Of a DNA stretch of 64,000 nt, positions 14,984-24,491 are shown in pieces; position 1 is the stretch's first letter, and each line of letters opens with the position of its first letter. The notes beneath the pieces were generated by a model that saw nothing but the letters and a program-made list of their open reading frames with translations, ran no database searches and was not told where the DNA came from. This DNA comes from Gemmatimonadota bacterium (GTDB lineage: Bacteria; Gemmatimonadota; Gemmatimonadetes; Longimicrobiales; Gaopeijiaceae): positions 62,001 to 126,000 of the forward strand of contig JAJCZZ010000049.1 of assembly GCA_029262115.1 (NCBI GenBank). Reading direction: 5' to 3'. Both the position numbers and the translations under genes were made by a program.

Positions 14984-17604
14984 GCACCGTGGCGGCACTG
15001 GTCTACCGGATCCTGCTTCTGCTGAGCCCGCCGGGCTTCAGGCGGGAGTGTGGTGGAGCGGCTCAGGCTCTGTTCGAGCGCTCCCTGATTGGCAGGAGCG
15101 GGCGCGAGCTGATGCGACGGGTCCTGCGTGGGTGGTGGGGATTGATGCAGGTGACGGCCGCCGAGTGGGAGGAGCAGTTCTTCGGTGTTCCGAACGCGAA
15201 ACGGCAATGGAGGGGAGGGGTGGCGATGAGTATTTCGAAGATGACCACGTTGCGGCAAGCTGTTCGATCGGTGGTCCGGTCCCCGGCCCTCAGCTTGGGC
15301 GTGATCGGCCTACTGGGGCTGGGGGTAGGAGCAACCGTGACGGTTCTGTCCGTGGTTGACGGCGTCCTGATCCGGTCACTGCCGTATCCGGAATCGGATC
15401 GGATTCTGCTCGTCGACGAGGGAGCCCACAGTTGGCCCGACTTCATCGACTGGCGCGAGACCGTGCCCGCGTTCCAGGTCATGGCGGCGGGATCGGGCTA
15501 CTCCGTCATCCTGGCCGGCGACGTCCTTCAGGACATCCCGGTGGCACGGGTGAGCGGCGGGTTCTTCGAACTGTTCGATCTGGAGGCCCGAGTGGGTCGA
15601 CTCCCTACGGACGAGGAGCTCGAAAGCGACGTCCCGGTCGGCGTCCTCTCGCACCCGGCCTGGGAGCGACGCTGGGGAGCAGATCCCGACATCGTCGGGC
15701 GCACGGTCACGCTCAACGGGCAACCGGTCGAGGTCATCGGCGTCCTCTCGGCCGACTTTGTTCCACCCCAGGCGATCACAGGCACGCCCGACATCATTCT
15801 TCCGATCGATCAGGACGGGAACCTGACCCGGCACGATCGGAGCTATACGGTTCTGGGGCGTCTCGCGGAGGGAGCCACGATTGCGCAGGCCCGTGCCGGG
15901 CTTCGGTCCCGCGCAGAGGCCTTCGCGACCATCGAGCCCGACCTGTATCTGGATAGCGACGGCGCGCTGAGACGGACCTTCCCACCGGTCACGCTGCAGG
16001 AAGCCACCTCGGGCGACGCACGTCCACCACTCCTGATTCTGCTGACCGGGGCCGGTCTGCTCCTGCTCGTGGCGATCGGGAACGCGGCGAGCTTGCTACT
16101 GGCTCGTGGCGAGGCAAGGCAGGGCGAGTTGGCCGTTCGCCGGGCTCTGGGCGGCGGCCCATCGATCCGTCATCAGCTCCTCACCGAGGCCACGCTCTTG
16201 AGCTTGGCGGGCGGGGCTCTCGGCCTGCTGGCCGCGATGGCGGGAGTGCGGCTCGTGCAGGCGTTCGAGCCGGGTGATCTCCCCAGGGTCGAAGCCCTCG
16301 CGATCGACCTGAGGGTGACCGCAATGGCCACCGCGCTGGCTCTTCTGGCCGGCCTTCTGGTCGGGGTCATACCCGCGGTCCGATCGGGCCGGTCGTCGCC
16401 CGCAACCACTCTTCGTCGGGCCGAGGCCGGAGCGCGTGGGAGGCACGCCGGCACCGCGGGGCGCTGGCTGGTTGTCGCCGAAGCGACGCTAGCATCCCTT
16501 CTTCTGGTTGGTTCACTCACCGTCGTCGAGGGTCTGCGCGGTCTCCTGAGCAGCGATCCGGGATTCGATCCGGCGAATGTCTGGACCGTATCCATCAACA
16601 TGGGCCAGCTCAGTGACGAAGAGAGCAGTACGACGGGCGAGCAGATCCGAGCGACGCTGAGTGACATGCCGGGGGTCAACGCGGCTGGGGCGGGGCGGAC
16701 CGTGCCTTTTCAGGTGGTTGGTGGGAGTCGGTGCTGCTGGGTCGGGGAGCTGGAATACAACGGTGTGGAGGTGGACCGGATCTGGATTCACCCGGTCACG
16801 CCCGGCTACTTCGAGGCACTCGGCATCACTGTGGCGGCGGGGAGGAGTTTTCGCGATGAGGATCATACGACCACCAACGGCCCCATCATCCTCAACCAGA
16901 CGGCGGCCCGGGAGGTGTTCGGTGATCAAGACCCGATCGGGCGGATCGCCCGGTTCGGTGAACAGCCTCTCGAAGTGATCGGCGTCATCGAGGATGTGAA
17001 TCACTGGGGCGCCGACCAGGATGTCGAGGCAGAGTTTTACGGCACCCATGATCCATTTGGCGGCTGGGCCTCGAATCTCACCTTCGTGATGCGCGCCGAA
17101 TCCGCCCCGAGTACCACGGCGATTGCGGCCGCGGTGGCTGACGTGGCTCCTCAGGCGATCGTCTCGGACGTGATGTCGATGGAGTCGCGGATGTCGGACT
17201 CTCTCAGCCGACAGCGTTTCTACTCGATGATCCTTTCGATCTTCGCCGGCTTCTCTCTTGTCCTCGCCATGTCGGGGCTCGGTGGGACGCTGCTCTACGA
17301 TGCACGCCAGCGGCGGCACGAGTTGGGAGTGCGAATGGCCCTCGGGGCGCCAGCGACTCGAATGGCGCGTGGGGTGCTGGTCCGCGGACTGCTCACGGTC
17401 GGAACGGGTGCGGTCCTGGGACTACTCGCCTACTGGCCGCTCCGCCGCTTCACTGAAACGGTTGCCCCCGGCGTGAACGCCGTCGACGTTTCGGCGCTGG
17501 CCGGATTCGGCGGGCTGCTCTTTGTTGCCGTGCTGCTGGCGAGTTGGGTCCCCGCCAGGCTGGTTGCGGCGACCGATCCCGCGAAGGCGCTGCGGGATGG
17601 TTAG
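14980..17604 (+). CDS. ADOP-type ABC permease (MacB/FtsX superfamily, duplicated)
   Basis: The 874-residue protein has a short N-terminal helical cap (YRILLLLSPPGFRRE) typical of Acidobacteria duplicated orphan permeases. Two MacB-PCD plus FtsX units follow. TM1 is at about 100-120 (LGVIGLLGLGVGATVTVLSVV), a periplasmic domain spans about 130-340, three membrane helices follow, then the second periplasmic domain (about 540-740) and C-terminal helices. No ATPase gene is adjacent. The signature RLPYPESDRI-type segment is present as SLPYPESDRIL. The role is probably mechanotransmission or export; the substrate is unknown. Confidence 0.92.
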   Translation: MSTVAALVYRILLLLSPPGFRRECGGAAQALFERSLIGRSGRELMRRVLRGWWGLMQVTAAEWEEQFFGVPNAKRQWRGGVAMSISKMTTLRQAVRSVVRSPALSLGVIGLLGLGVGATVTVLSVVDGVLIRSLPYPESDRILLVDEGAHSWPDFIDWRETVPAFQVMAAGSGYSVILAGDVLQDIPVARVSGGFFELFDLEARVGRLPTDEELESDVPVGVLSHPAWERRWGADPDIVGRTVTLNGQPVEVIGVLSADFVPPQAITGTPDIILPIDQDGNLTRHDRSYTVLGRLAEGATIAQARAGLRSRAEAFATIEPDLYLDSDGALRRTFPPVTLQEATSGDARPPLLILLTGAGLLLLVAIGNAASLLLARGEARQGELAVRRALGGGPSIRHQLLTEATLLSLAGGALGLLAAMAGVRLVQAFEPGDLPRVEALAIDLRVTAMATALALLAGLLVGVIPAVRSGRSSPATTLRRAEAGARGRHAGTAGRWLVVAEATLASLLLVGSLTVVEGLRGLLSSDPGFDPANVWTVSINMGQLSDEESSTTGEQIRATLSDMPGVNAAGAGRTVPFQVVGGSRCCWVGELEYNGVEVDRIWIHPVTPGYFEALGITVAAGRSFRDEDHTTTNGPIILNQTAAREVFGDQDPIGRIARFGEQPLEVIGVIEDVNHWGADQDVEAEFYGTHDPFGGWASNLTFVMRAESAPSTTAIAAAVADVAPQAIVSDVMSMESRMSDSLSRQRFYSMILSIFAGFSLVLAMSGLGGTLLYDARQRRHELGVRMALGAPATRMARGVLVRGLLTVGTGAVLGLLAYWPLRRFTETVAPGVNAVDVSALAGFGGLLFVAVLLASWVPARLVAATDPAKALRDG

Positions 17605-17787
17605 GATCTTGCGGCCTCTCGCACGTCGTCCTGGAACCCGAACCCTTGCGGACGCGCCCGGGCACGACGAGTTCAAAGGGATGCTCGACCCGCCGCTCCT
17701 CGTATGGTACGCGGGCGACAATCGTTCAGACGAACAGGGTGAAGAGATGCGGGCCCCGACCAGAGGTGGCCAGACGGCCGGAGCCGA

Positions 17788-17805
17788 GGACTCTCGTGGG
17801 AGTCC
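17788..17805 (+). other. Stem-loop just upstream of mobA
   Basis: GGACTC and GAGTCC flank a 6-nt loop and end 12 nt before the mobA ATG, so the hairpin could affect access to the ribosome. The rest of the 213-bp gap 17605-17817 shows nothing recognisable, including no clear T-rich terminator after the permease gene. Confidence 0.3.
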
Positions 17806-17817
17806 CGAGCGAATACG

Positions 17818-18426
17818 ATGACCGGCCGACGCTTTCTCGGCGCGGTTCTCGCGGGCGGTGCGGGCCGGCGTTTCGGCGCCCCCAAAGGCGGGGTGAGCGT
17901 GGCCGGCCGGAGTCTGGTCGCGCGGGCCGTGTCCGTTCTCGACCCGCTGTGTGCCGAGACCGTCGTGGTGTCCGGCCGCCCGGTGCCCGTGGACGGCGTC
18001 GAGGTCGTTCCCGACCGGGTGTCCGGCTGCGGCCCTCTCGGCGGCCTCGACACCGCGGTCCAGGAGGCAGAGGAGCGGGGTCTCGACGCGGTGCTTCTGC
18101 TGGCGTGCGATCTGCCGCTCATGACGACCCGGGTCCTCGGCGATGTGGCGGCCGCGTTGGACGAACACCCGGCCGTCGCGCCGTCGCTCGACGGAAGGCG
18201 CATCGAGACGCTCTGTTCGGCGTGGTCCACTACGGTGGCTTCGGCGATCCATTCTGAGCTCCAGGCCGGCCATCTGGCGCTCCACGATGTATTTGCCCGC
18301 GTCGGTGGTCACGTCCTCTCGCCCGATGAGATCGGGTCACCTTCGGCCGAGACCTTCCTCAACGTCAACACACGGGAGGACGCCGCGCGCGCCGCGGCGC
18401 TCATGGTCACGGATCGAACACAGTGA
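17818..18426 (+). CDS. mobA: Molybdenum cofactor guanylyltransferase MobA
   Basis: This 202-residue nucleotidyltransferase has the GTP-binding loop LAGGAGRRFGAPKG at residues 11-24, VSGCGPLGGLDTA around 61-73 and the metal-binding Asp region LLLACDLPLM (about 97-106). MobA adds GMP to molybdopterin to form the dinucleotide cofactor needed by the FdhF/YdeP-like enzyme. Its TGA overlaps the mobB GTG (GTGA). Confidence 0.93.
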   Translation: MTGRRFLGAVLAGGAGRRFGAPKGGVSVAGRSLVARAVSVLDPLCAETVVVSGRPVPVDGVEVVPDRVSGCGPLGGLDTAVQEAEERGLDAVLLLACDLPLMTTRVLGDVAAALDEHPAVAPSLDGRRIETLCSAWSTTVASAIHSELQAGHLALHDVFARVGGHVLSPDEIGSPSAETFLNVNTREDAARAAALMVTDRTQ

Positions 18427-19010
18427 ACCGGCTTCCGCCGATCGTGTGCGTCGTCGGCAAGAAGAAGTCGGGGAAGACGACTACGCTCACCGGGCTGTCC
18501 TCGGAGCTGTCCGGTCGTGGATACCGGGTCATGACCGTGAAGCACGGGCACCACTTCCGACTGGACCACGAGGGTACCGACTCGTGGCGACACGTACATG
18601 AGGGTGGCGCGGACCGGGTCGTCTTGGCCGGACCCGACGGCTTCGCGGTAACCGGGGGCTGGGGCCCCGGAGGCCAAGCCTCCCTCGAAGTGCTCGTGCG
18701 ACGCCACCTCTCCGAGGCCGACCTCGTCCTGGCTGAAGGCTACAAGGCGTCGTCCGCGACTCGGATCGAAGTGTACCGACGGGCGGCCCACCCGGATGCG
18801 CTGTACGGGCGCGACGAAGTGCCGGCCTCCCAGTACCTTGCCGTCCTCACGGACGTCCCGGACTTTACCGCCGACGTGCCGATCGTCGACATGGATGATC
18901 CGGCCCGATTCGGGCGACTCGCCGATCTGGTGGAGGCGCATATATCGAACAGTCGGGACACGGTAGGTGAACCCCACGAGCGCAATCCCAAACGAGGGGG
19001 TGTTTCGTAG
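18423..19010 (+). CDS. mobB: Molybdopterin-guanine dinucleotide biosynthesis protein MobB
   Basis: The 195-residue P-loop GTPase has Walker A GKKKSGKTTT at about residues 12-21, the conserved VMTVKHGHHF and DHEGTDSWRH segments, and LVLAEGYK typical of MobB. It assists MobA. The GTG start is coupled to the mobA stop. Nothing recognisable lies in the following gap 19011-19153. Confidence 0.93.
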   Translation: MNRLPPIVCVVGKKKSGKTTTLTGLSSELSGRGYRVMTVKHGHHFRLDHEGTDSWRHVHEGGADRVVLAGPDGFAVTGGWGPGGQASLEVLVRRHLSEADLVLAEGYKASSATRIEVYRRAAHPDALYGRDEVPASQYLAVLTDVPDFTADVPIVDMDDPARFGRLADLVEAHISNSRDTVGEPHERNPKRGGVS

Positions 19011-19153
19011 CCGACATACGCGATCTTCTGGTTCTTCACAATGTGGCTCCCGCGCCGAAGGAGCATTTTCATCGAGGTTTGACCGCCGTCTTGCCCCTCA
19101 CCGACGGGTCTCCGCACTTTGGTCCGTTCCGCCAACCCTCCGCCCCGGAAGCG

Positions 19154-19582
19154 ATGCGTCGTCACCACGTCACGCTCGGCCTGGCTCTGCTGGCCGCATC
19201 CGCCTGCTCGTCCCCTCCTCAACCTGTTTCAGCACCGGCGCCGCCTCCGGCCGCGGCTCCTTCGGACGGAGGGGCCTTGTTCACGCAGGCGCAGTCCGAT
19301 CGAGGCCGCCAACTGTTCCGCGACGAGTGCTCGGAGTGTCATTACTCCTCGGAGATGCGCGACAACGCGTTCCAGTACGAATGGGAACGCCGCACGGTCG
19401 GGGATCTGCTCGACCACGTGTCCGGAAGCATGCCGGACGATGATCCGGGCTCTCTCACGCCCCAGCAGTACGTCGACGTGATCGCCTACATCCTGGGCCT
19501 GAATGGTTTCCCGACGGGAACCGTCGAGTTGGCGCCGGACGCGCCCGGGCTCGCCACACCGCTGAAGTCCCCGGGGAGCTGA
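19154..19582 (+). CDS. Lipoprotein c-type cytochrome
   Basis: The 142-residue protein starts at the ATG of MRRHHVT, from which a lipoprotein signal runs to Cys18 (LLAASAC). An in-frame start at 19043 would bury it. A Pro/Ala-rich linker precedes a single haem site CSECH (residues 59-63). A candidate axial Met occurs in GSMPDDDP, followed by the usual C-terminal helix YVDVIAYILGLNGF. It would be anchored to a membrane facing the periplasm and accept electrons. It lies 4 bp before a Tat-exported flavoenzyme and is probably its electron acceptor. Confidence 0.88.
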   Translation: MRRHHVTLGLALLAASACSSPPQPVSAPAPPPAAAPSDGGALFTQAQSDRGRQLFRDECSECHYSSEMRDNAFQYEWERRTVGDLLDHVSGSMPDDDPGSLTPQQYVDVIAYILGLNGFPTGTVELAPDAPGLATPLKSPGS

Positions 19583-19586
19583 GGCC

Positions 19587-20897
19587 ATGGCAATCCACCG
19601 AAGAGATTTCCTGAAGGGCGTGGCGACGGCCGGAGCCGGTATCGCCATGGGCACCGTGGACGAGTTGGCGGCGCAGGACCGACCAACGCGGGCGCCGGCC
19701 GTGCGAGCGGGTCAGGTCGCGGACGTCGTGGTCGTGGGAGGTGGCGCGTTCGGTGCGTGGGCGGCGCTGTATCTCCAGCGGCTCGGCGTGCGGGTGACAC
19801 TGATCGATCAGCACGGGCCGGCGAACTCGCGCGCGACGTCCGGCGGCGAAACCCGGGGTGTCCGCACGAGCTACGGTGATCGCCCCCACGGCCTCCAATG
19901 GGCGGGCTGGGCCACCGAGTCGATCCAGAGGTGGAAGGCGTGGGACGCGGAGCATCGCACGGACCTCCTACCCCCGCTCTACTTCACGACAGGTGACGTG
20001 ATCATGCGGGAGGAGATGGAGCCGTTCATCGAGCGGACCATGGAGAATTGGGACGCGATGGGTCGTCCGTACGAGGTCCTGACAGCCGATGAGGTGCGGT
20101 ACCGATGGCCCGCCATCCACACGCCGGACATCGAGGTCGTTCTCTACGAGCCCGACGCCGGAGTGGTCCGCGCCCGCAGGGCCATCGAGTCCGTCGTGGA
20201 GGTCTTCAAGCGCGAGGGTGGTCAGGTCCGGATCGGACGGGTCCAGCCTCTGGAGGGCATGTCCGGAGACCTCGGGGCGGTGGTCCTTGAAGACGGGACC
20301 CGCGTCGAGGGTGGCCGCTTCGTCTTCGCGCTCGGGCCCTGGCTTCCGGGTTACTTCCCCGACCTTCTGGGCAAGCGCATCCGCATTCGGACGTTGGGCC
20401 ACGTCTACTACATCGCCACGCCCCCGGGCGACATGCGGTTCCAGGTGCCCAACATCCCGAGCTACAACGTGCCGGGGGTGACAGGGTGGCCCGCTCTACC
20501 GCAGGACTTCCGCGGCTTCCGAATTCGTACGGGTGGGCACCGCGGAGACGACCCGGACACCAGCGTGCGCTGGATCGATGCCGAGCATCACGACCGCCCC
20601 CGCGAGGTCCTGGGCGAGTTCTTTCCGGCCCTGGCGGAACAGCCGATCAATGAGACGCGGGCCTGCCACTACTGCGGTAGCGTCAGCCGGAACTTCATCA
20701 TCGATCGCCACCCCGAGCGTTCCAACCTGTGGATTGCGGGCGGCGGGAATGCCGAGGCGTTCAAGCAGGGACCGGTGCTCGGCGAGTTCGTGGCCGACCG
20801 TGTCCTGGGGCGCGTGGCCGACGACGACGAGTTGGCGCAGTCGTTCCGGATTCCCGAAGAGGAGTTCGAAGAGGACGAGGGGGGATTCGAACCGTAG
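19587..20897 (+). CDS. Tat-exported FAD-dependent oxidoreductase (DAO/sarcosine oxidase-like)
   Basis: The N-terminus MAIHRRDFLKGVATAGAG is a twin-arginine signal. The Rossmann FAD motif VVVVGGGAFGAWAALYLQRLG follows at about residues 47-67 (VVGGGAFGAW shown). The DAO-type pattern continues with SGGETRGVRTSYG and a C-terminal FAD-contact region RNFIIDRHPE...IAGGGNAEAF. The 436-residue length fits monomeric sarcosine oxidase or N-methyl amino acid oxidase relatives. Export plus the adjacent lipoprotein cytochrome suggests it works as a periplasmic dehydrogenase. The substrate is unknown. Confidence 0.88.
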   Translation: MAIHRRDFLKGVATAGAGIAMGTVDELAAQDRPTRAPAVRAGQVADVVVVGGGAFGAWAALYLQRLGVRVTLIDQHGPANSRATSGGETRGVRTSYGDRPHGLQWAGWATESIQRWKAWDAEHRTDLLPPLYFTTGDVIMREEMEPFIERTMENWDAMGRPYEVLTADEVRYRWPAIHTPDIEVVLYEPDAGVVRARRAIESVVEVFKREGGQVRIGRVQPLEGMSGDLGAVVLEDGTRVEGGRFVFALGPWLPGYFPDLLGKRIRIRTLGHVYYIATPPGDMRFQVPNIPSYNVPGVTGWPALPQDFRGFRIRTGGHRGDDPDTSVRWIDAEHHDRPREVLGEFFPALAEQPINETRACHYCGSVSRNFIIDRHPERSNLWIAGGGNAEAFKQGPVLGEFVADRVLGRVADDDELAQSFRIPEEEFEEDEGGFEP

Positions 20898-20996
20898 GGC
20901 AACTCGGTCGGTGACCATGGCGCCCGAAACTCCGAGTGCACGAGACCCGGGCAAGGTGCCATCGACCCGGGAGGGCTCGTTGGGTAGGATGATGTC

Positions 20997-22832
20997 ATGA
21001 ACCGACAGCGCGAGCGATCGATCGACGAAGGTGCGTCCAGTCGCACGCGCGGCCTCTGGGCCCTGTTCTTCGTCGTCGGCACGATGATCGCGCTCGTGGT
21101 TGTCCCGCTCGTTCTCGGCCGCGAGGTGAGCCGTGTCCAGGAGGAGATGGCGACGGTGCTTGAGCCGGCCCGGGCCCTCGGCACGCGGTTGGCCCTGGTC
21201 AACGCCAGGCAGATGAGTCGGTTCCAGGCGTTCCTTCTCACGGGCGATCGGCGGTACGTCCGCGAGTACGAGGCGGCGCTCGCGACGGAACGCGACCTCT
21301 ACGAGCAGTTGCGGGTCCTGATCCGCGACATGGACATCGATGTCCGCGAACGGTTGGCACTCCTGTCGTCACAGACGGGGCAGTGGCATATCAGCCACCA
21401 GTTCGCCTTCGATTCGGAGCAGGTACGGATGTCGCTCCGCGATCAGGTCGAGGGCGAGCAGGCGCTCTACACGACCATCCAGAGCGCCACCCTCGACCTG
21501 GAAAGGGAACTTCGGGAGGCGATGGAGTCGGGACGGCGCGCGATGACGGCCACCGGAGAACTCCAGACCCGTATCTCGTTGGGCCTCCTGCTCCTGGCCC
21601 TCGGTGCGGTTCTGGTCATGGGACAGGTCGGAATCGACCTGCGGACCCTTTCGGACGAGGCGGACCGACGGCGCCGCGACGCGGTAGCGTCCAGGCGTGA
21701 GATCGACGCGCTGCTCGAGGCCACCAGCGACGGAGTCATGGGCATCGACCTGGAAGGGCTGTGTATATCCCTGAATCCGGCCGGGTCGGACCTCATCGGC
21801 TTCACGGAGCGCGACATTCGTGGGCGGGACGTCCACGAGACGGTTCACCATACCGGGCCCGATGGGTCGGCCCGAGCCCGTGAGGCGTCTCCGATTCTGC
21901 GCGCGATCCGTGATGGAGGGCGTGCGTCGGTCCTGGACGATCTCTTCTGGAGGCGGGACGGATCCTCGTTCCCTACGCGATGGGCGCTGCAGCCGCTGGT
22001 CGACGGTACCGAGGTGCGGGGCGCCGTGCTCACGTTTACCGACATGACGGAGGTGCGCCGTAAGGAGCAGGCTCTCCGCCGCGCCATCCGCGCCCGCGAC
22101 GAGGTCGTGTCGATCGTGTCGCACGATCTCAAGAATCCGCTGGGCGTGGTGGCCGGCGCGGCGGAGCTGCTGCTGGAGTTGCCGCTCGACGAGGACGAGC
22201 GCCGCAGGCAAGCCGAGATCATCATGCGGAGCGCGGGCCGTATGCGCCACCTGACGGAAGATCTGCTGGATGTATCTCGCATCGAGGCGGGCGCGCTCGT
22301 ACTCCGGCCGACCACGGGCGCTCCCGCCGCGGTCGTGGCCGAACTCGAGGACTACTTCCGGACACAGGCGGAGGACTGCGGCATCCGGCTGAGGAGGAAG
22401 GTCGACCGTGCACCGGCGGAGGCTCGTATCGATCAGGACCGCATCGTTCAGGCGCTCTCGAACCTCATGACGAACGCGCTGAAGTTCACGCCGGAAGGTG
22501 GCGAAGTTACGCTCGGCGCGAGCGCTTCGGACGAAGGAGCATCCGTGGACTTCTGGGTCGGCGACACGGGGCCGGGCATTCCGCAGGACCAGCAGCGACA
22601 CCTGTTCGATCGTTTCTGGCAGGCGAATCGGGAGGACCGGACCGGCTCCGGGCTCGGCCTTGCGATCGTGCGGGGGATCGCCGAAGCCCACGGGGGATCC
22701 GTCCAGGTGGAGTCCAAACCGGGTGAAGGGTCGTGTTTTACGGTGCGTGTGCCGATCGCCGGCCCGCCTCCCTCCGGCGCGGTGGAGCCCGAGGCGGTCG
22801 GGGAGCCCGCCGTGGTTGAGGTGGCCGACTGA
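20997..22832 (+). CDS. CHASE3-PAS sensor histidine kinase
   Basis: The 611-residue protein has a membrane helix at about 20-41, an extracytoplasmic helical CHASE3-like domain (about 45-185, with ARQMSRFQAFLLTGDRRYV) and a second membrane helix (about 191-211). A PAS domain (about 238-355), HisKA with the H-box SIVSHDLKNPLGVV (about 370-385) and HATPase_c with NALKF, DTGPGIP and GLGLAIV follow. It has no adjacent response regulator. It lies 99 bp after the flavoenzyme gene and 8 bp before the acyl-CoA ligase. Confidence 0.93.
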   Translation: MNRQRERSIDEGASSRTRGLWALFFVVGTMIALVVVPLVLGREVSRVQEEMATVLEPARALGTRLALVNARQMSRFQAFLLTGDRRYVREYEAALATERDLYEQLRVLIRDMDIDVRERLALLSSQTGQWHISHQFAFDSEQVRMSLRDQVEGEQALYTTIQSATLDLERELREAMESGRRAMTATGELQTRISLGLLLLALGAVLVMGQVGIDLRTLSDEADRRRRDAVASRREIDALLEATSDGVMGIDLEGLCISLNPAGSDLIGFTERDIRGRDVHETVHHTGPDGSARAREASPILRAIRDGGRASVLDDLFWRRDGSSFPTRWALQPLVDGTEVRGAVLTFTDMTEVRRKEQALRRAIRARDEVVSIVSHDLKNPLGVVAGAAELLLELPLDEDERRRQAEIIMRSAGRMRHLTEDLLDVSRIEAGALVLRPTTGAPAAVVAELEDYFRTQAEDCGIRLRRKVDRAPAEARIDQDRIVQALSNLMTNALKFTPEGGEVTLGASASDEGASVDFWVGDTGPGIPQDQQRHLFDRFWQANREDRTGSGLGLAIVRGIAEAHGGSVQVESKPGEGSCFTVRVPIAGPPPSGAVEPEAVGEPAVVEVAD

Positions 22833-22840
22833 GCGGACCG

Positions 22841-24412
22841 ATGATGGATCGGCCCCTGACGCCGCTTCACTTCCTCGATCGGGCCGGGCAGCTTTTCGGG
22901 AACAAGCGGGTGATCGAGGCGGTCGACGGCGACCCGCTCGTGAGTACGTGGAGGGAGGTTCGAGCAGGTGCCGCTGCCCGGTCGGACGTGTTGCGCAGCT
23001 TCGGAGTGCGTCCGGGCGACCGCGTCGCGGTCCTGGCATGGAATACCCGTGCGCATCTCGAGCTGTACTTCGGCGTGCCAGGGGCGGGGGCGGTTCTGCT
23101 CATGGTGAACGTCCGGTTGGCGGCCTCGCAGGTCGCGGCGGTTCTGGCCGATGCCGAGCCGTCCATCGTCGTCGCGGCGCACGAGTTCACGGAGTTGGCG
23201 GACGAGGCCGTAGCGATGTGGGGTGGGGACGTGCTTCGTCTGGTTCTCTCGCCCTCGGCACCCGACGGATGGACGGCCTGGACGAGCGGTGGCGACCCGG
23301 GCGACGCCATCCAAGGCAGTCCGCACGAGGAGGGTGCGGTGGCCATGTGCTACACGTCCGGGACGACGGGCGACCCGAAAGGCGTCGCGTACTCCCATCG
23401 AGCGCTCGCCCTCCACACGATGGCCATCTGTCTGCCGGACGGCTTTGGCCTCGGCGAATCCGACGTGATTCTCCCTGCCGTCCCGATGTTCCACGCCAAC
23501 GCATGGGGACTGCCGCACGCCGCGGCGATGACCGGTGCCGATCTGGTGCTTCCGGGTCCTCGACCGACGCCGGCGCTGCTGGCCCGGCTTCTCTCGGAAT
23601 GTGGCGCTACCTTCGCGGCAGGAGTGCCCACGGTGTGGATGGGCGTCCTCGAGGAGCTCAGGCGCCGTCCGAGACCGCTCTCGCCCCGTCTCCGGATCCA
23701 TTCGGGCGGCGCACCGACACCGCCCGCCCTTCTCGAGGCCTACCGTACGGAGCTGGGAGTCGAGATCCTGACGGGGTGGGGGATGACCGAAGTCACGCCG
23801 GTCGGATTGGTCACGCATCCCCGCGGCCACATGTCCAGATGGGAGCCGGAAGCGCTGCTGCCCGTGCGGACGTCACAGGGCACCCCGCTTCCCTTCATGG
23901 AGACGCGGGTGCTCGACCCGCAGGGCCAGAGGGTCCCCGCCGACGGACAGACCGCGGGAGAACTGGAAGTCCGGGGCCCGTGGGTCATCGCCGGCTACTA
24001 TGGCCGGGACGTGCCGGACGCGTTCCGGGACGGGTGGCTCCGAACGGGTGACGTCGCGACCGTGGACGGGCACGGATATATCCGACTCGTCGACCGGACC
24101 AAAGACCTCATTCGGAGCGGCGGCGAGTGGATCTCCAGCGTCCGGTTGGAGAACCTCCTGATGGGCCATCCGGCGGTGGCCGAGGCGGCCGTGGTGGCGA
24201 TTCCCGATCCGAAGTGGGGTGAGCGTCCGGTGGCGACGGTCGTGCTCCGAGATGGTCGGTCCGCCGACACCGCCGAGTTGGGTGCGGCCCTCGCTGGGGC
24301 TGTTCCGTCGTGGTGGATTCCGGACCGTTTCGTGATCGTGAACGAGATTCCGCGCACGGCCACGGGCAAATACGACAAGAAGGCGCTGCGGGCGCACTAC
24401 CGCTCGGAGTAG
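22841..24412 (+). CDS. AMP-forming acyl-CoA ligase
   Basis: The 523-residue ANL-superfamily enzyme has P-loop YTSGTTGDPKGV (about 168-179), the A5 motif GWGMTE, a YGRD...DGWLRTGD segment and the C-terminal catalytic Lys region PRTATGKYDKK. It activates a carboxylic acid, probably fatty or aryl, to its CoA thioester. The start is an ATGATG pair 8 bp after the kinase gene. The similarity is closest to medium- or long-chain fatty acyl-CoA ligases, but the substrate is not certain. Confidence 0.93.
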   Translation: MMDRPLTPLHFLDRAGQLFGNKRVIEAVDGDPLVSTWREVRAGAAARSDVLRSFGVRPGDRVAVLAWNTRAHLELYFGVPGAGAVLLMVNVRLAASQVAAVLADAEPSIVVAAHEFTELADEAVAMWGGDVLRLVLSPSAPDGWTAWTSGGDPGDAIQGSPHEEGAVAMCYTSGTTGDPKGVAYSHRALALHTMAICLPDGFGLGESDVILPAVPMFHANAWGLPHAAAMTGADLVLPGPRPTPALLARLLSECGATFAAGVPTVWMGVLEELRRRPRPLSPRLRIHSGGAPTPPALLEAYRTELGVEILTGWGMTEVTPVGLVTHPRGHMSRWEPEALLPVRTSQGTPLPFMETRVLDPQGQRVPADGQTAGELEVRGPWVIAGYYGRDVPDAFRDGWLRTGDVATVDGHGYIRLVDRTKDLIRSGGEWISSVRLENLLMGHPAVAEAAVVAIPDPKWGERPVATVVLRDGRSADTAELGAALAGAVPSWWIPDRFVIVNEIPRTATGKYDKKALRAHYRSE

Positions 24413-24417
24413 GTCAC

Positions 24418-24446
24418 GGAAGGGCCGCGCCCAGCCGGCCCCTTCC
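24418..24446. terminator. GC-rich stem-loop between convergent genes
   Basis: GGAAGGGCCG pairs with CGGCCCCTTCC (one bulge) around an 8-nt loop, just after the ligase stop and before the end of the opposite glycerophosphodiesterase gene. It lacks a clear T-run, so efficiency is uncertain. Confidence 0.5.
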
Positions 24447-24491
24447 ACGAGAGCACCCCCTTCGACCCGATGGTGTCTCCGGAGCGGGTCC

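Noticed and set aside
17605-17817. Molybdenum-cofactor riboswitch upstream of mobA
   Set aside because: Only short hairpins are visible and the conserved core of the Moco RNA could not be recognised by eye.
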